Assembly: GCF_014202695.1 (NCBI RefSeq)
Contig: NZ_JACHHH010000006.1
Location: forward strand, 112,995 to 176,994
Source of the DNA: Oribacterium sinus
GTDB taxonomy: Bacteria; Bacillota; Clostridia; Lachnospirales; Lachnospiraceae
Direction: 5' to 3'
DNA length: 64,000 nucleotides
Of this stretch, positions 17,098-24,496 are shown one piece after another (position 1 is the stretch's first letter; each line of letters starts with the position of its first letter). A program made the position numbers and the translations under genes. The notes beneath the pieces were generated by a model. It was not told where the DNA came from and made no database searches. It worked only from the letters and a program-made list of their open reading frames with translations.

Positions 17098-18309
17098 TTA
17101 TTCTTTTCCTAATACGGAATCAGCTACCTCATCGGCCAATTTCTCTAAAGCGCTGCGATCCACGGATGCGGACTTTACAGTAAGAATGTCGCCGATATAG
17201 CTCATATTTTTCATCTCATCAAAGGCTTTCTTCATCAGCTTACCGCTTTGAGGAGCCCAGCTTCCATTTTCCAAAATAGCAATCTTTCGATTCTGCACAT
17301 TCAGATTCTTCATGTCGGTAATGAGATTTTCCATCTTCGGAAAAAGGTTATTGTTATAGGTTGTTCCCGCAAATACCAGATGACTGGCACGGAAACATTC
17401 TGCAATGCAATAGGATACATCCGTCTTGGATACATCGTAGGCTTTGATGTTCTTAACTCCACGAATACCAAGCTCTAATGCAAAATGGTCTACGACGGTT
17501 TCTGTATTGCCATAAACGGAATTATACAGAATCACAACGGCCTTCTCTTCCGGAAGATAACGGGACCATTTGTCATATTTATCAATGATAAAAGAAAGAT
17601 CTTCCGTCCAAATCGGTCCATGTAAAGGACAAAGCATCTCTACTTCCAGACTTAAAGCCTTTTTTAAAGCCGCCTGGGTTTGAGGGCCGTACTTTCCAAC
17701 AATATTGGAATAATAACGTCTGGCATCATCCAGAAAGTCCTTATCCTTGTATCTTTGCTCGTGGGCAAGGATATTGCCGTTGTTGCAACCGAAAACGCCA
17801 AAGGCGTCCGCAGAGAATAAGGTCTTGTCCGTCATATCATAGGTAAACATAACCTCAGGCCAGTGTACCATAGGTGCAAAGACAAACTTAAGGGTATGTC
17901 TTCCTACAGAAAACTCATCGCCTTCCTTTACTTCCACCTTTCTGTCTGCAGGAATCGTCATCTGATAAAACTGATCCAGCATCTGAAAAGTTTTAGCATT
18001 GGAAATAATGGAAAGCTTTGGATATTTTTCGTACAAGTCCTGAATGCTCCCGCAATGGTCCGGCTCCATATGATTAATTACCAGATAATCCAAGGTCTTT
18101 CCCCCAAGGGCAAACTCTATATTCTCAATGAAATGGCGAGAAACGGTTTGGTCGCAGGTATCCAACAAAACGGTCTTTTCATCCAGTAAAAGATAGGAAT
18201 TATAGCTTACGCCTCTGTCCAAAGGAAACAAATTCTCAAACAGGTGCAGTCTTCTATCTTCTACTCCAACATATACTAAATCATCTCTAAGTTTTCTGCA
18301 TGAATACAT
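17098..18309 (-). CDS. Flavodiiron protein (A-type flavoprotein)
   Basis: 403 residues: an N-terminal metallo-beta-lactamase domain with the diiron ligands H80-x-E82-x-D84-H85 (NHMEPDHCGS), and a C-terminal flavodoxin domain from about residue 255 (VVILYNSVYGNTE) that binds FMN. These enzymes reduce O2 to water, and some reduce NO, protecting anaerobes. Electrons usually come from rubredoxin, and a rubredoxin gene ends 3 bases before this start codon. The start ATG at 18309 has GGAG upstream. Whether O2 or NO is the preferred substrate cannot be told from sequence. Confidence 0.95.
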   Translation of the reverse strand: MYSCRKLRDDLVYVGVEDRRLHLFENLFPLDRGVSYNSYLLLDEKTVLLDTCDQTVSRHFIENIEFALGGKTLDYLVINHMEPDHCGSIQDLYEKYPKLSIISNAKTFQMLDQFYQMTIPADRKVEVKEGDEFSVGRHTLKFVFAPMVHWPEVMFTYDMTDKTLFSADAFGVFGCNNGNILAHEQRYKDKDFLDDARRYYSNIVGKYGPQTQAALKKALSLEVEMLCPLHGPIWTEDLSFIIDKYDKWSRYLPEEKAVVILYNSVYGNTETVVDHFALELGIRGVKNIKAYDVSKTDVSYCIAECFRASHLVFAGTTYNNNLFPKMENLITDMKNLNVQNRKIAILENGSWAPQSGKLMKKAFDEMKNMSYIGDILTVKSASVDRSALEKLADEVADSVLGKE

Positions 18310-18312
18310 CTT

Positions 18313-18477
18313 TTACTCCTCTGATGGCTCGAACTGATCCTTTCCTACACCGCATAAGGGGCAAAGAAAATCTTCAGGAACATCTTCCCAAGCTGTTCCC
18401 GCTGCAACATTTGCACTTTCCTCTCCTACTTCAGGATCATAGATATAACCACATACTGTACATACATATTTCTTCAT
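18313..18477 (-). CDS. Rubredoxin
   Basis: 54 residues from ATG 18477 (AAGGAGAG upstream; an upstream extension of the frame has no site). The four iron ligands are C6, C9 (CTVCGY) and C39, C42 ([13 protein letters not shown]). It is a one-electron carrier, here almost certainly the donor to the flavodiiron protein encoded immediately downstream. Confidence 0.97.
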   Translation of the reverse strand: MKKYVCTVCGYIYDPEVGEESANVAAGTAWEDVPEDFLCPLCGVGKDQFEPSEE

Positions 18478-18672
18478 GATATTCTCTCCTTTTTCTTTAA
18501 ACTTAAGTGTTAAGCTTACGCTCGAAAGGTAGTTTATCATTAGATTGTGCACAAGTCTAGTGATTTTAGGAATTATTTTTGTTTTTCCCTAAAAACAGAA
18601 AAGAGAGCTCAAACCATTCTACTATTTCTATACGAAAGTACCATAAATTCAGTTGTTACATAACTGTAAGCC

Positions 18673-18701
18673 ATAAGAAAAGGAGCTTCTTATGAAGCTC
18701 C
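18673..18701 (-). terminator. Terminator after rpmF
   Basis: Perfect stem GGAGCTTC/GAAGCTCC (18694-18701 with 18682-18689) with a 4-base loop and TTTTCTT on the minus strand, starting 10 bases beyond the rpmF stop. Confidence 0.8.
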
Positions 18702-18710
18702 CTTTAATTC

Positions 18711-18893
18711 TTAGTCCTCTACAGTAATAATCTCGCGCTTATTATAAGAACCACAAGCCTTACAAACTCTGTGAGGCATAACCAATGCACCACACTTAGA
18801 GCACTTTACAAGGTTTGTTGCACCTATCTTCCAATTTGCTCTTCTGCTATCTCTGCGGGCTTTGGATGATTTATTCTTTGGACAAATAGACAT
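18711..18893 (-). CDS. rpmF: 50S ribosomal protein bL32
   Basis: 60 residues with the zinc-binding form's four cysteines at 31, 34, 44 and 47 (CSKC, CKAC) and the family opening MSxCPKxKSSKARRDSRRA. The start ATG at 18893 follows AGGAGG. In many Firmicutes a DUF177 (yceD) gene lies directly before rpmF; here the 144 bases between ackA and rpmF hold no such gene. Confidence 0.97.
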   Translation of the reverse strand: MSICPKNKSSKARRDSRRANWKIGATNLVKCSKCGALVMPHRVCKACGSYNKREIITVED

Positions 18894-19037
18894 ATTTACA
18901 CCTCCTGTCTTAACCGAGTTTGAATCGGTGAATTTGGGCTATGCTTTACATTAGAAAAACACACTCGTGTAAAGATACACTAGTTTTCAGTAAAATGCAA
19001 GCAAAATCTAAAGGAAAGCGAAAAAATTATGCCTAAT

Positions 19038-20234
19038 TTAAGCTTCAATCAAACGCTTTGTATCTCTTGCGATAGCCAACTCTTCATTGGTAGGAATCAA
19101 GAAAATCTTAACCTTGGAATCATCAGTGGAAATTAAACGCTCTTTTCCGCGAACATTGTTTCTTTCCGGATCAATCTTAGCACCAAGATAAGAGAAATAC
19201 TCATCAATAACAATCTGTCTTGTTACCTTATCATTCTCTCCCACACCTGCTGTAAAGGAAATGGCATCCACACCGTTCATAGCCGCCACATAAGAACCGA
19301 TATACTTGGCAACTCTGTAACGAAATGCATCAAGAGCCACTTTTGCCATATGATTTCCTTCTTCAGCAGCATTCTCAATGTCACGGAAATCGGAAGAAAT
19401 ACCGGTCATTCCCAACACACCGGACTTCTTATTCAAAATATTCAAAACTTCATCAACAGTTTTATTCTCGTGGTTGGCAATAAACTGGATTACTCCTCCA
19501 TCGATATCTCCGGAACGGGTACCCATAATCAGACCTTCCAACGGGGTAAGTCCCATGGAAGTATCTACAGCCTTGCCGCCGATAGATGCGGAGATGGAAG
19601 CACCGTTACCTAAATGACATACGATAACCTTTGCCTTCTCCGGATCCAAACCGCCGAAACGAATGGTTTCCTGAGAAACGTAGGCATGGCTGGTACCATG
19701 GAAGCCGTAACGACGAATCGCGTACTTATCATAGTATTCCTTAGGAATAGCATAGTAATATGCCTTCTCCGGAAGGGTCATACCGAAGGTAGTATCGAAA
19801 ACCGCTACATTCTTCTTACCGGGAACAACTTTTTCACAAGCCTCAATTCCCATTAAGTTTGCCGGGTTATGTAAGGGGCCTAAGTCAAAGCACTCCCGGA
19901 TAACTTTCTTTACTTCATCATTTACAATAATACTTTCCGTGAAACGATTGGAGCCATGCAGTACACGATGTCCGATTGCACCGATTTCATCAACGGACTT
20001 AACCACACCATACTCTCCTGTCAGTGCATCAAAAACCAGCTTCACTGCCACAGAATGGTCCGGAAGATCTGTTTCAACCACATAATCTTCTTTTCCGGGA
20101 ACCTCGTGCTTTAATCTGGAACCGGGAATACCGATTCTTTCGCAAAGTCCCTTGGCCATTACGGTCTCTCCCTCCATATCAATAAGCTGATACTTCAAAG
20201 AAGATGATCCACAGTTAATTACTAAAATTTTCAT
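19038..20234 (-). CDS. ackA: Acetate kinase
   Basis: 398 residues from ATG 20234 (GGGAGGAAC site). It converts acetyl phosphate and ADP to acetate and ATP, the energy-yielding step after PFOR and Pta. Family motifs are MKILVINCGSSSLKYQL at the start, VFDTTFG, RYGFHGTSH and the nucleotide-binding GNGAS segment. The length is typical. It starts 15 bases after pta, so the two form an operon. Confidence 0.98.
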   Translation of the reverse strand: MKILVINCGSSSLKYQLIDMEGETVMAKGLCERIGIPGSRLKHEVPGKEDYVVETDLPDHSVAVKLVFDALTGEYGVVKSVDEIGAIGHRVLHGSNRFTESIIVNDEVKKVIRECFDLGPLHNPANLMGIEACEKVVPGKKNVAVFDTTFGMTLPEKAYYYAIPKEYYDKYAIRRYGFHGTSHAYVSQETIRFGGLDPEKAKVIVCHLGNGASISASIGGKAVDTSMGLTPLEGLIMGTRSGDIDGGVIQFIANHENKTVDEVLNILNKKSGVLGMTGISSDFRDIENAAEEGNHMAKVALDAFRYRVAKYIGSYVAAMNGVDAISFTAGVGENDKVTRQIVIDEYFSYLGAKIDPERNNVRGKERLISTDDSKVKIFLIPTNEELAIARDTKRLIEA

Positions 20235-20249
20235 AGTTCCTCCCAATAA

Positions 20250-21260
20250 TTAGTTATTATCGTAAAGTTGACACTGCACTGCAGTAATCGCAACAACACC
20301 TACAATATCGGCAAAATTACATCCACGGGATAAGTCATTAACCGGTCTTGCAATTCCCTGAGTCATAGGTCCATAAGCTTCAGCCTTTGCCAATCTCTGC
20401 ACAAGCTTATAGCCGATGTTTCCTGCATCTAAATCCGGGAAAATCAAGGTATTGGCATGACCTGCCACCTTGGAGCCGGGAGCTTTTAACTTGGCTACGG
20501 ATTCAACCAAAGCGGCATCCAACTGTAATTCTCCATCCACTAAAAGATTCGGATTATTCTCTTTCACAATCTTGGTAGCATCCTGTACCTTGGTAACCTC
20601 TTCATGCTTTGCAGATCCCATGGTGGAGTAAGACAGCATAGCCACCTTAGGCTCAGCCCCTACCAAGAAACGGAAGGACTCTGCGGAAGACTCTGCAATT
20701 GCTGCCAGCTCTTCAGAAGTCGGGTTTTGATTTAAACCGCAATCAGAGAAGACAAAGGTTCCCTTCTCTCCGTATTCACAATCAGGAACAACCATAACAA
20801 AGAAAGCGGAAACAAGCTTTGTGCCCGGCTTGGTCTTTAAGATCTGAAGAGATGGACGGAGGGTATCCGCGGTAGAGTGGTTCGCTCCGGAAACCAAACC
20901 GTCAGCCTCTCCCTTCTTAACCATCATAACACCAAAATAGGTGTTGCTTTCTGTCAGCAGCTTTCTTGCCTCTTCTTCCGTCATCCCCTTTGACTTTCTA
21001 AGTTCTACCAGAGTAGAAACATATTCGTCTAACTTGGCATAAGTCTTCGGGTTCACAATTTCAATACCGGAAAGGTCTACTCCCCAAGCTTTGGCATCCT
21101 TCTCCACCTGCTCCTTCTCTCCAAGAAGAATCAAGCGGGAAAATCCCTCTTTCTGAATCTGTTCTGCCGCCTGAAGAACTCTCTTGTCTTCAGATTCCGG
21201 TAATACGATGGTCTTCTGCTTTGCCTTTGCTTTTGCTTTTACATCCTCAATAAATGACAT
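20250..21260 (-). CDS. pta: Phosphate acetyltransferase
   Basis: 336 residues from ATG 21260 (AAGGAGAG upstream). It transfers acetyl from CoA to phosphate. The short single-domain Pta form is shown by ESEDKRVLQAAE near the start, GLVSGANHSTADTLRP in the middle and ARPVNDLSRGC near the end. It is followed by ackA 15 bases later. The leader carries an inverted repeat around a perfect TATAAT. Confidence 0.98.
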   Translation of the reverse strand: MSFIEDVKAKAKAKQKTIVLPESEDKRVLQAAEQIQKEGFSRLILLGEKEQVEKDAKAWGVDLSGIEIVNPKTYAKLDEYVSTLVELRKSKGMTEEEARKLLTESNTYFGVMMVKKGEADGLVSGANHSTADTLRPSLQILKTKPGTKLVSAFFVMVVPDCEYGEKGTFVFSDCGLNQNPTSEELAAIAESSAESFRFLVGAEPKVAMLSYSTMGSAKHEEVTKVQDATKIVKENNPNLLVDGELQLDAALVESVAKLKAPGSKVAGHANTLIFPDLDAGNIGYKLVQRLAKAEAYGPMTQGIARPVNDLSRGCNFADIVGVVAITAVQCQLYDNN

Positions 21261-21288
21261 ATTCTCTCCTTTTTCTGACATGATAAAA

Positions 21289-21318
21289 CTCTTCCTTGCC
21301 ATTATAGCAAAGGAAGAG
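21289..21318 (-). promoter_or_regulatory. pta promoter -10 box inside an inverted repeat
   Basis: Read on the minus strand, CTCTTCCTTTGC, then TATAATG, then GCAAGGAAGAG: an 11-base inverted repeat (one bulged base) centred on a perfect TATAAT (21301-21306), about 40 bases upstream of the pta start. It could be an operator over the -10 box or a transcribed hairpin ending in TTTTATC; no good -35 was found. Confidence 0.45.
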
Positions 21319-21323
21319 AGAGT

Positions 21324-21388
21324 AAAAAAGGGAAGTTCTAAAGAACATTGCATATTTTTGTATACTATATCCAATATCCTTCCCTTTT
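21324..21388 (-). terminator. Probable terminator after the c-di-AMP receptor gene
   Basis: AAAAGGGAAG (21379-21388) pairs with CTTCCCTTTT (21326-21335) around a long loop that contains a small TTCTTTAGAA hairpin; a T run follows on the minus strand. It lies 14 bases beyond the stop of the gene at 21402. Confidence 0.5.
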
Positions 21389-21401
21389 AATTAAACATAT
21401 T

Positions 21402-21734
21402 TTAGTATTTTTCGAAACGTTCCAGAGGAACAACCATAATGGTTGCGCCGCCAATCTCCACATTCATGGGCATGGTGGTGTAATTCATCAGACTGGAACC
21501 GGAAACATAGGGCATGTTTACAGTGATTTCCTGACGACTTCCACTTTGCTGTTTAATGATATCAATACACTGCTCCAGCTGTTCGTCCTGAAGGGCAATC
21601 ATTAAAGTAGTACTTCCCTTTCTTAAAAAGCCACCAGTCGTAGATAGCCTGGTTACCGTAAAGCCTTCCTGCATTAAAGCGGAAGTTACATCATCTTCAT
21701 TGTCATTCCGTATTATGGCATAAACCAGCTTCAT
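21402..21734 (-). CDS. darA: Cyclic-di-AMP receptor (PII-like, DUF970)
   Basis: 110 residues with a PII-like ferredoxin fold. The opening MKLVYAIIRNDNEDDV, the TGGFLRKGSTTLMIAL loop and the ending ATIMVVPLERFEKY match DarA/PstA, which binds c-di-AMP as a trimer. Its downstream target is not known in most species. The start ATG is at 21734; it lies 30 bases after tmcAL and is probably cotranscribed with it. Confidence 0.92.
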   Translation of the reverse strand: MKLVYAIIRNDNEDDVTSALMQEGFTVTRLSTTGGFLRKGSTTLMIALQDEQLEQCIDIIKQQSGSRQEITVNMPYVSGSSLMNYTTMPMNVEIGGATIMVVPLERFEKY

Positions 21735-21764
21735 TCTTACTACCTCCTTCTTGTCTTTATACTA

Positions 21765-22901
21765 TCACAATTTTATGAACTTTTCACGTCGTTCTTCTCT
21801 TCCTGTCAGGTAGATTTCCTGAAATAATTGTCCCGCAAATAAATCCCACTTCATCAGCCTTATATTTTCCCATTCAGGATGCTCCTTCAGAGCATTTCCT
21901 AATCGAAAAATGCTGTTTGGAGGAAGGTGAGACAACAAATCTCTCCCTAAGCTGCTTGCGGCTAAAATTCTGTAATAGGGAGAGCTGTTTTCCAATTCTT
22001 TCCTTGCCTCCTCTTCTCTTATATCCAAAAGAATATGGAGTAGAGACCTGCTTACTCTGCTATAAGTATAATTTTTCCCTTTAAGATATTGAATCCACTG
22101 CGTAAAAGGAAGTTTTTTCGCAAAAGAAGCTTCTATTCTATTTGCCAGATCAGAAGATACATCCCAAAAAGAATCCAAAGCAATCTTATCTCTTTTTAAT
22201 TCCATTAAACGATAGCGAAGAAAAGGATAGAGCTTCTCCGCTTCTGTATAGCAAGGGTGATCACAATCCTTTCCGCAGCTTTCCCGAATATCCTTTCGGA
22301 TACTGTGGGCGGAAGCAAGGTGCAAGTTTCTCCGAATTATTCCCACCTCCATAGAAGAATGAAGTCTCTCTAAAGCCATTAAGTAGGAAATTCCCAAACC
22401 GTCATTGGCCAAAACTTTCCCCGGAAAAAAAGCTTCCAAAGCCATTTCTCTCGCTCTGGGATAGGAATTTCCCTTTGCCATAAATTCTTTTAATTGTTTT
22501 TGATATTCCTTTTCCTGCCCCTCTTTCTCTCGAAGAAAAAACTTTGCAAGGCTTCTAAGCCTATTTAAATCATAGGATTCCGAGCCGAAAACCAATATAT
22601 CCACAAAGGATAGCTCTTCCAAAATCTTAATGGCTCCGTAAGCAAAATATTCACTGGAAGCTAAAGAATACAGAACCGGCAGTTGGATAACAAGGTCTAT
22701 TCCCTTGTTTACCGCCTTCTCCGCCCTTTCGAATTTTGAAAAAAAAGCAGGTTCTCCCCTTTGTACAAAGTCTCCAGACATTACCGTTACAATATACTCC
22801 GCCTGAAAATCCTGCCGAATTCCCAGGAGTAAGTATTCATGTCCCTTATGAAAGGGGTTAAACTCACTGACTACACCGGCTACTTTTTTCCCATTGATCA
22901 T
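21765..22901 (-). CDS. tmcAL: tRNA(Met) cytidine acetate ligase
   Basis: 378 residues from ATG 22901 (GGAGTGG upstream); a TTG further out at 22919 is less likely. The nucleotidyltransferase-type N-terminus GVVSEFNPFHKGHEYLL contains the HxGH-like HKGH, followed by MSGDFVQRGEPAFFSKFERA. TmcAL forms N4-acetylcytidine at the elongator tRNA-Met anticodon using acetate and ATP. It starts 2 bases after the walJ stop. Confidence 0.92.
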   Translation of the reverse strand: MINGKKVAGVVSEFNPFHKGHEYLLLGIRQDFQAEYIVTVMSGDFVQRGEPAFFSKFERAEKAVNKGIDLVIQLPVLYSLASSEYFAYGAIKILEELSFVDILVFGSESYDLNRLRSLAKFFLREKEGQEKEYQKQLKEFMAKGNSYPRAREMALEAFFPGKVLANDGLGISYLMALERLHSSMEVGIIRRNLHLASAHSIRKDIRESCGKDCDHPCYTEAEKLYPFLRYRLMELKRDKIALDSFWDVSSDLANRIEASFAKKLPFTQWIQYLKGKNYTYSRVSRSLLHILLDIREEEARKELENSSPYYRILAASSLGRDLLSHLPPNSIFRLGNALKEHPEWENIRLMKWDLFAGQLFQEIYLTGREERREKFIKL

Positions 22902-22903
22902 GA

Positions 22904-23680
22904 TTACCACTCCACACAATCCGATAAAGCGGAACGTTTTGCCAAAGCTATCTCCAAATCCGGCTCCTTTACCTCTTTTTTCACGGTAGCCAAAGCCAGG
23001 TCCGGATCATTGTTTTCCGCACTGAGATGTCCCAGAAATACTTTTTTCAAGCCCGGATGTACCAGTTCCTTTAACAACTCTCCACTATGAAGATTGGAAA
23101 GGTGGCCTACATTGGATAGAATTCTTCTTTTTAATGCCATAGGATAGGGTCCTTTTTCCACCATAGTAACATCATGATTGGCCTCCAGAAGCAGAACATC
23201 CAGCTTTTGTAAATGAGAGATTGTGTACTCATCATAACAACCTAAATCCGTAACCACCGCCACAGATTTTTCTCCACAGCTCACCCGATAAGCCACAGGA
23301 TCTCTGGTATCATGAGAAACACTGAAGGGTAAGACGGAAAGATCTCCGATTTGAAAGCTTTCATCCTTTAGAATAGGTCGTAAAAGCTCCTTGGGAAACT
23401 CCTTCATGGCATCACAAAGTAAAATTCCCTGTAATGTTCCCAGGGTGGCATAAACGGGGATAGTGTATTTTCTGCAAAGGCTTCCTATGGCCTTAATATG
23501 ATCGATATGTTCATGGGTAACACAGATTCCCTCAATATCTTTACAGGATATATCCAGGCCTCTTAATGCCGACTCTATACTCCGAATTCCTACCCCCGCA
23601 TCCAAAAGGATATGGTGTGCTCCGGAGGAAATAAAACTTACATTTCCGCTAGAGCCGCTGGAAATACTGGCAAATCTCAT
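22904..23680 (-). CDS. walJ: MBL-fold metallohydrolase, WalJ/YycJ family
   Basis: 258 residues. Metal ligands are H56-x-H58-x-D60-H61 (THEHIDHIKAI), with further His and Asp in VVTDLGCYD and EANHDV. The start MRFASISSGSSGN is the canonical family opening, so the 32-base overlap with the end of coaE is real. WalJ is a putative DNase/RNase-like hydrolase implicated in coordinating replication with wall growth. Unlike in Bacillus it is not next to walRK. Confidence 0.9.
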   Translation of the reverse strand: MRFASISSGSSGNVSFISSGAHHILLDAGVGIRSIESALRGLDISCKDIEGICVTHEHIDHIKAIGSLCRKYTIPVYATLGTLQGILLCDAMKEFPKELLRPILKDESFQIGDLSVLPFSVSHDTRDPVAYRVSCGEKSVAVVTDLGCYDEYTISHLQKLDVLLLEANHDVTMVEKGPYPMALKRRILSNVGHLSNLHSGELLKELVHPGLKKVFLGHLSAENNDPDLALATVKKEVKEPDLEIALAKRSALSDCVEW

Positions 23681-24251
23681 CTCTTACTCTTTCTATACTC
23701 TCTTCCGTATTGATTACTAGCTGGGCCTTCTCTCGAAAACATTCAAGGTTTTGGCTTTGAATGATTCGTAAGGCTTCTTCTTTCTCCAGTCCCCGACTTT
23801 CTATTAGCCGTTTACAACGTGTTTCCTCCGAAGCATCCAGATAAAAAATCAGGTCACATTGAGAAAGAAAATCCTGATTAGGCAAAGCCGTCTCCACTGC
23901 AAGCTTTTCTCCCAGCAATCTTACCCGCTCTATTTCTTTAGATACTTCTTGAAAAACCAAAGGATGAATCAATTCTTCCAAATGCTTCTTTCTCTCCGGC
24001 TCAGTAAACAAAAGAGTTCTAAGTCTTGAAAAGGATAAAGCCCCCTCCTTTGTAAATACCGAAGCGGGCAAAAGCTTTTTTATTTCTCTTAAAACAGCTT
24101 CTTCTTGATATAATGCTTTAGCCAACTCGTCCATTCGTAAAATACGATAGGAAAAGTCTCCTTGGAGAATGGAAAGTACGGTGGATTTTCCGCTGGCAAT
24201 CCCTCCGATTACCCCAATGATTTCCTTCTTCACCCTTTCCGCCTTTCCCAT
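23649..24251 (-). CDS. coaE: Dephospho-CoA kinase
   Basis: 200 residues, the last step of CoA synthesis. The P-loop GGIASGKST lies at about 16-24, and the lid and CoA-binding stretch include HPLVFQEV and LIFYLDASEETRCKRLIESRG. The start used is ATG 24251 with GGAAG upstream; a GTG six codons in is a possible alternative. It overlaps the preceding small gene by 22 bases and walJ by 32. Confidence 0.95.
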   Translation of the reverse strand: MGKAERVKKEIIGVIGGIASGKSTVLSILQGDFSYRILRMDELAKALYQEEAVLREIKKLLPASVFTKEGALSFSRLRTLLFTEPERKKHLEELIHPLVFQEVSKEIERVRLLGEKLAVETALPNQDFLSQCDLIFYLDASEETRCKRLIESRGLEKEEALRIIQSQNLECFREKAQLVINTEESIERVRDEICQYFQRL

Positions 24252-24496
24252 TCTTCCATTAAATAAGCCCTGGCTTCTTCCAAGCCTTCCTCCGTAAAGG
24301 GAAAGCTTTTATAGCTTTTCTCCTCTTCTTTCGTATAAGCAAAGGCAAAGGGCTCCGGCCAGCAGGCTACCAACAAATGATTCTCCCCTTCTTCTTCCTT
24401 TTTTTCCATAAAATACCGCATTCCCTGAAAGGAAGCAGTATATCTTTCCTTTTTTAAAAAGCTAAGGGGCATTAAATCCTTCTTCTCGATTTCCAT
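24230..24496 (-). CDS. Hypothetical 88-residue protein between polA and coaE
   Basis: The start ATG (24494-24496) directly abuts the polA stop codon, giving TAAATG, and the frame overlaps coaE by 22 bases, so it is translationally coupled on both sides. It has no signal peptide, cysteine pair or membrane segment. Glu, Lys and aromatic residues are abundant (WPEPFAFAYTKEEE), with a C-terminal helix ending MEEWERRKG. I do not recognise the family; it is probably a small cytosolic protein. Confidence 0.65.
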   Translation of the reverse strand: MEIEKKDLMPLSFLKKERYTASFQGMRYFMEKKEEEGENHLLVACWPEPFAFAYTKEEEKSYKSFPFTEEGLEEARAYLMEEWERRKG

